DNA of 5,103 nt from an uncultured Phascolarctobacterium sp. GTDB lineage: Bacteria; Bacillota; Negativicutes; Acidaminococcales; Acidaminococcaceae. The first letter of the stretch is position 1, and every line of letters starts with the position of its first letter. The notes under the pieces were generated by a model that did no database searches, was not told where the DNA came from, and was given only the letters and a program-made list of their open reading frames with translations. Position numbers and translations under genes: made by a program. The stretch covers positions 1-5,103 of the forward strand of contig CAMFET010000082.1 in NCBI GenBank assembly GCA_945949475.1, given 5' to 3'. Positions 4,681 to 5,103 of this stretch are shown here, in pieces.

Positions 4681-5103
4681 TGTTGTTAAAAATTAATAAG
4701 GAGCTGCTGGGTGAGGCCATGGCTAGCATTGGGGCGCATCCGGCTAGCTTGCCTATTTTTGCTCATAAAAGTGAGATTGTGCCTTATAAGCTGCTGGGGG
4801 TGCGCACTCCGGCGGCTAATATTTTAAAGCAGGAAATGCTGGCTGCTGGTGGCGATGCTGTGGTGCCCACGGGCTGCATTGTGAATGCGGATAAATATGT
4901 AAATGTGGTGCTTTTGGGCACATTGAAGCAGTATAAGCTTGTATTAAAAAAGCTGGAGCTGATGCAGTATTTTGGCCTTAAGCAGGTGGCTACAGAGCTA
5001 CAGGAAGCGGTGGCTGCTGCACTCGAGCCTGCAGCGCTCAGGACTACTTTGGCCGATGGACGCGTTTTGACATATGATAAGATGTGCGTTATGGGAATAT
5101 TAA
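4680..5103 (+). CDS. folP: Dihydropteroate synthase with N-terminal extension domain, 3'-truncated by window edge
   Basis: Condenses p-aminobenzoate with 6-hydroxymethyl-dihydropterin diphosphate to dihydropteroate in folate synthesis. Only 141 codons plus one base are in the window. The last residues, DGRVLTYDKMCVMGIL, are the first beta-strand of the dihydropteroate synthase barrel; the family continues with N-V-T-P-D-S-F-S. In E. coli FolP this strand lies near residue 17, whereas here about 130 residues precede it. The extension contains TPAANILKQEMLAAGGDA (43-60), PTGCI, and VVLLGTLKQYKLVLKKL (76-92), which looks like a compact alpha/beta domain; I recall similar extensions in clostridial and related FolP proteins. 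The ATG at 4680 overlaps the folE2 TAA as TAATG. The ribosome binding site is weak (A/G-rich GAAAG at 4671-4675), so translation probably depends on coupling to folE2. The product call rests on the barrel start, the extension and the folE2 neighbour. Confidence 0.85.
   Translation, partial: MLLKINKELLGEAMASIGAHPASLPIFAHKSEIVPYKLLGVRTPAANILKQEMLAAGGDAVVPTGCIVNADKYVNVVLLGTLKQYKLVLKKLELMQYFGLKQVATELQEAVAAALEPAALRTTLADGRVLTYDKMCVMGIL

Noticed and set aside
1..5103. CRISPR arrays, insertion sequences, tRNA genes, phage or defence genes
   Set aside because: No spaced direct repeats, transposase motifs, terminal inverted repeats, tRNA cloverleaf or CCA-adjacent arms were seen. Gene density and content are those of a core housekeeping region.

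Overview
The window reads as an ordinary chromosomal segment of an anaerobic, probably diderm, Firmicute. I favour Negativicutes, perhaps near Phascolarctobacterium or Acidaminococcus. This rests on protein flavour, strong AGGAGG-type ribosome binding sites, sigma-A-like promoters, GTG starts and moderate GC. No marker gene here proves it, so the placement is tentative. I see no mobile element, CRISPR array, tRNA, rRNA or riboswitch. Every gene is tightly packed and appears intact apart from the two cut by the window edges.

Left block (2-1293, + strand): the C-terminal five-sixths of a uridine phosphorylase is followed 17 bases later by a small secreted protein of unknown function. The secreted protein's order of predicted strands and helices resembles CsgG/LpoB-type periplasmic domains. 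A strong hairpin at 1268-1293 ends this unit and also serves the convergent gene on the other strand.

Middle block (1330-2179): a metal-dependent hydrolase of the UPF0173 metallo-beta-lactamase-fold family lies on the - strand behind a near-consensus promoter. A divergent + strand promoter sits in the same 178-base intergenic region.

Right block (2180-5103, + strand): five genes are joined by gaps of 2 bases or less, or by overlapping stop and start codons, so they look like one transcript. In order they are a secreted glucosaminidase (peptidoglycan hydrolase) with a lysine-rich tail, trmL (2'-O-methylation of tRNA wobble nucleotide 34), a QueD/PTPS-family enzyme, folE2 (type IB GTP cyclohydrolase) and the start of folP (dihydropteroate synthase). 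FolE2 makes 7,8-dihydroneopterin triphosphate from GTP, the QueD-family enzyme uses that compound, and FolP acts later in folate synthesis.

The most interesting point is that the QueD-family protein carries a Cys-Glu pair just before its HGH zinc motif (C-E-x-x-H-G-H). As I recall it, this is the signature of dual-function PTPS-I/III enzymes, which feed both queuosine and folate and can replace FolB. Its position between trmL and folE2-folP fits such a branch-point role.
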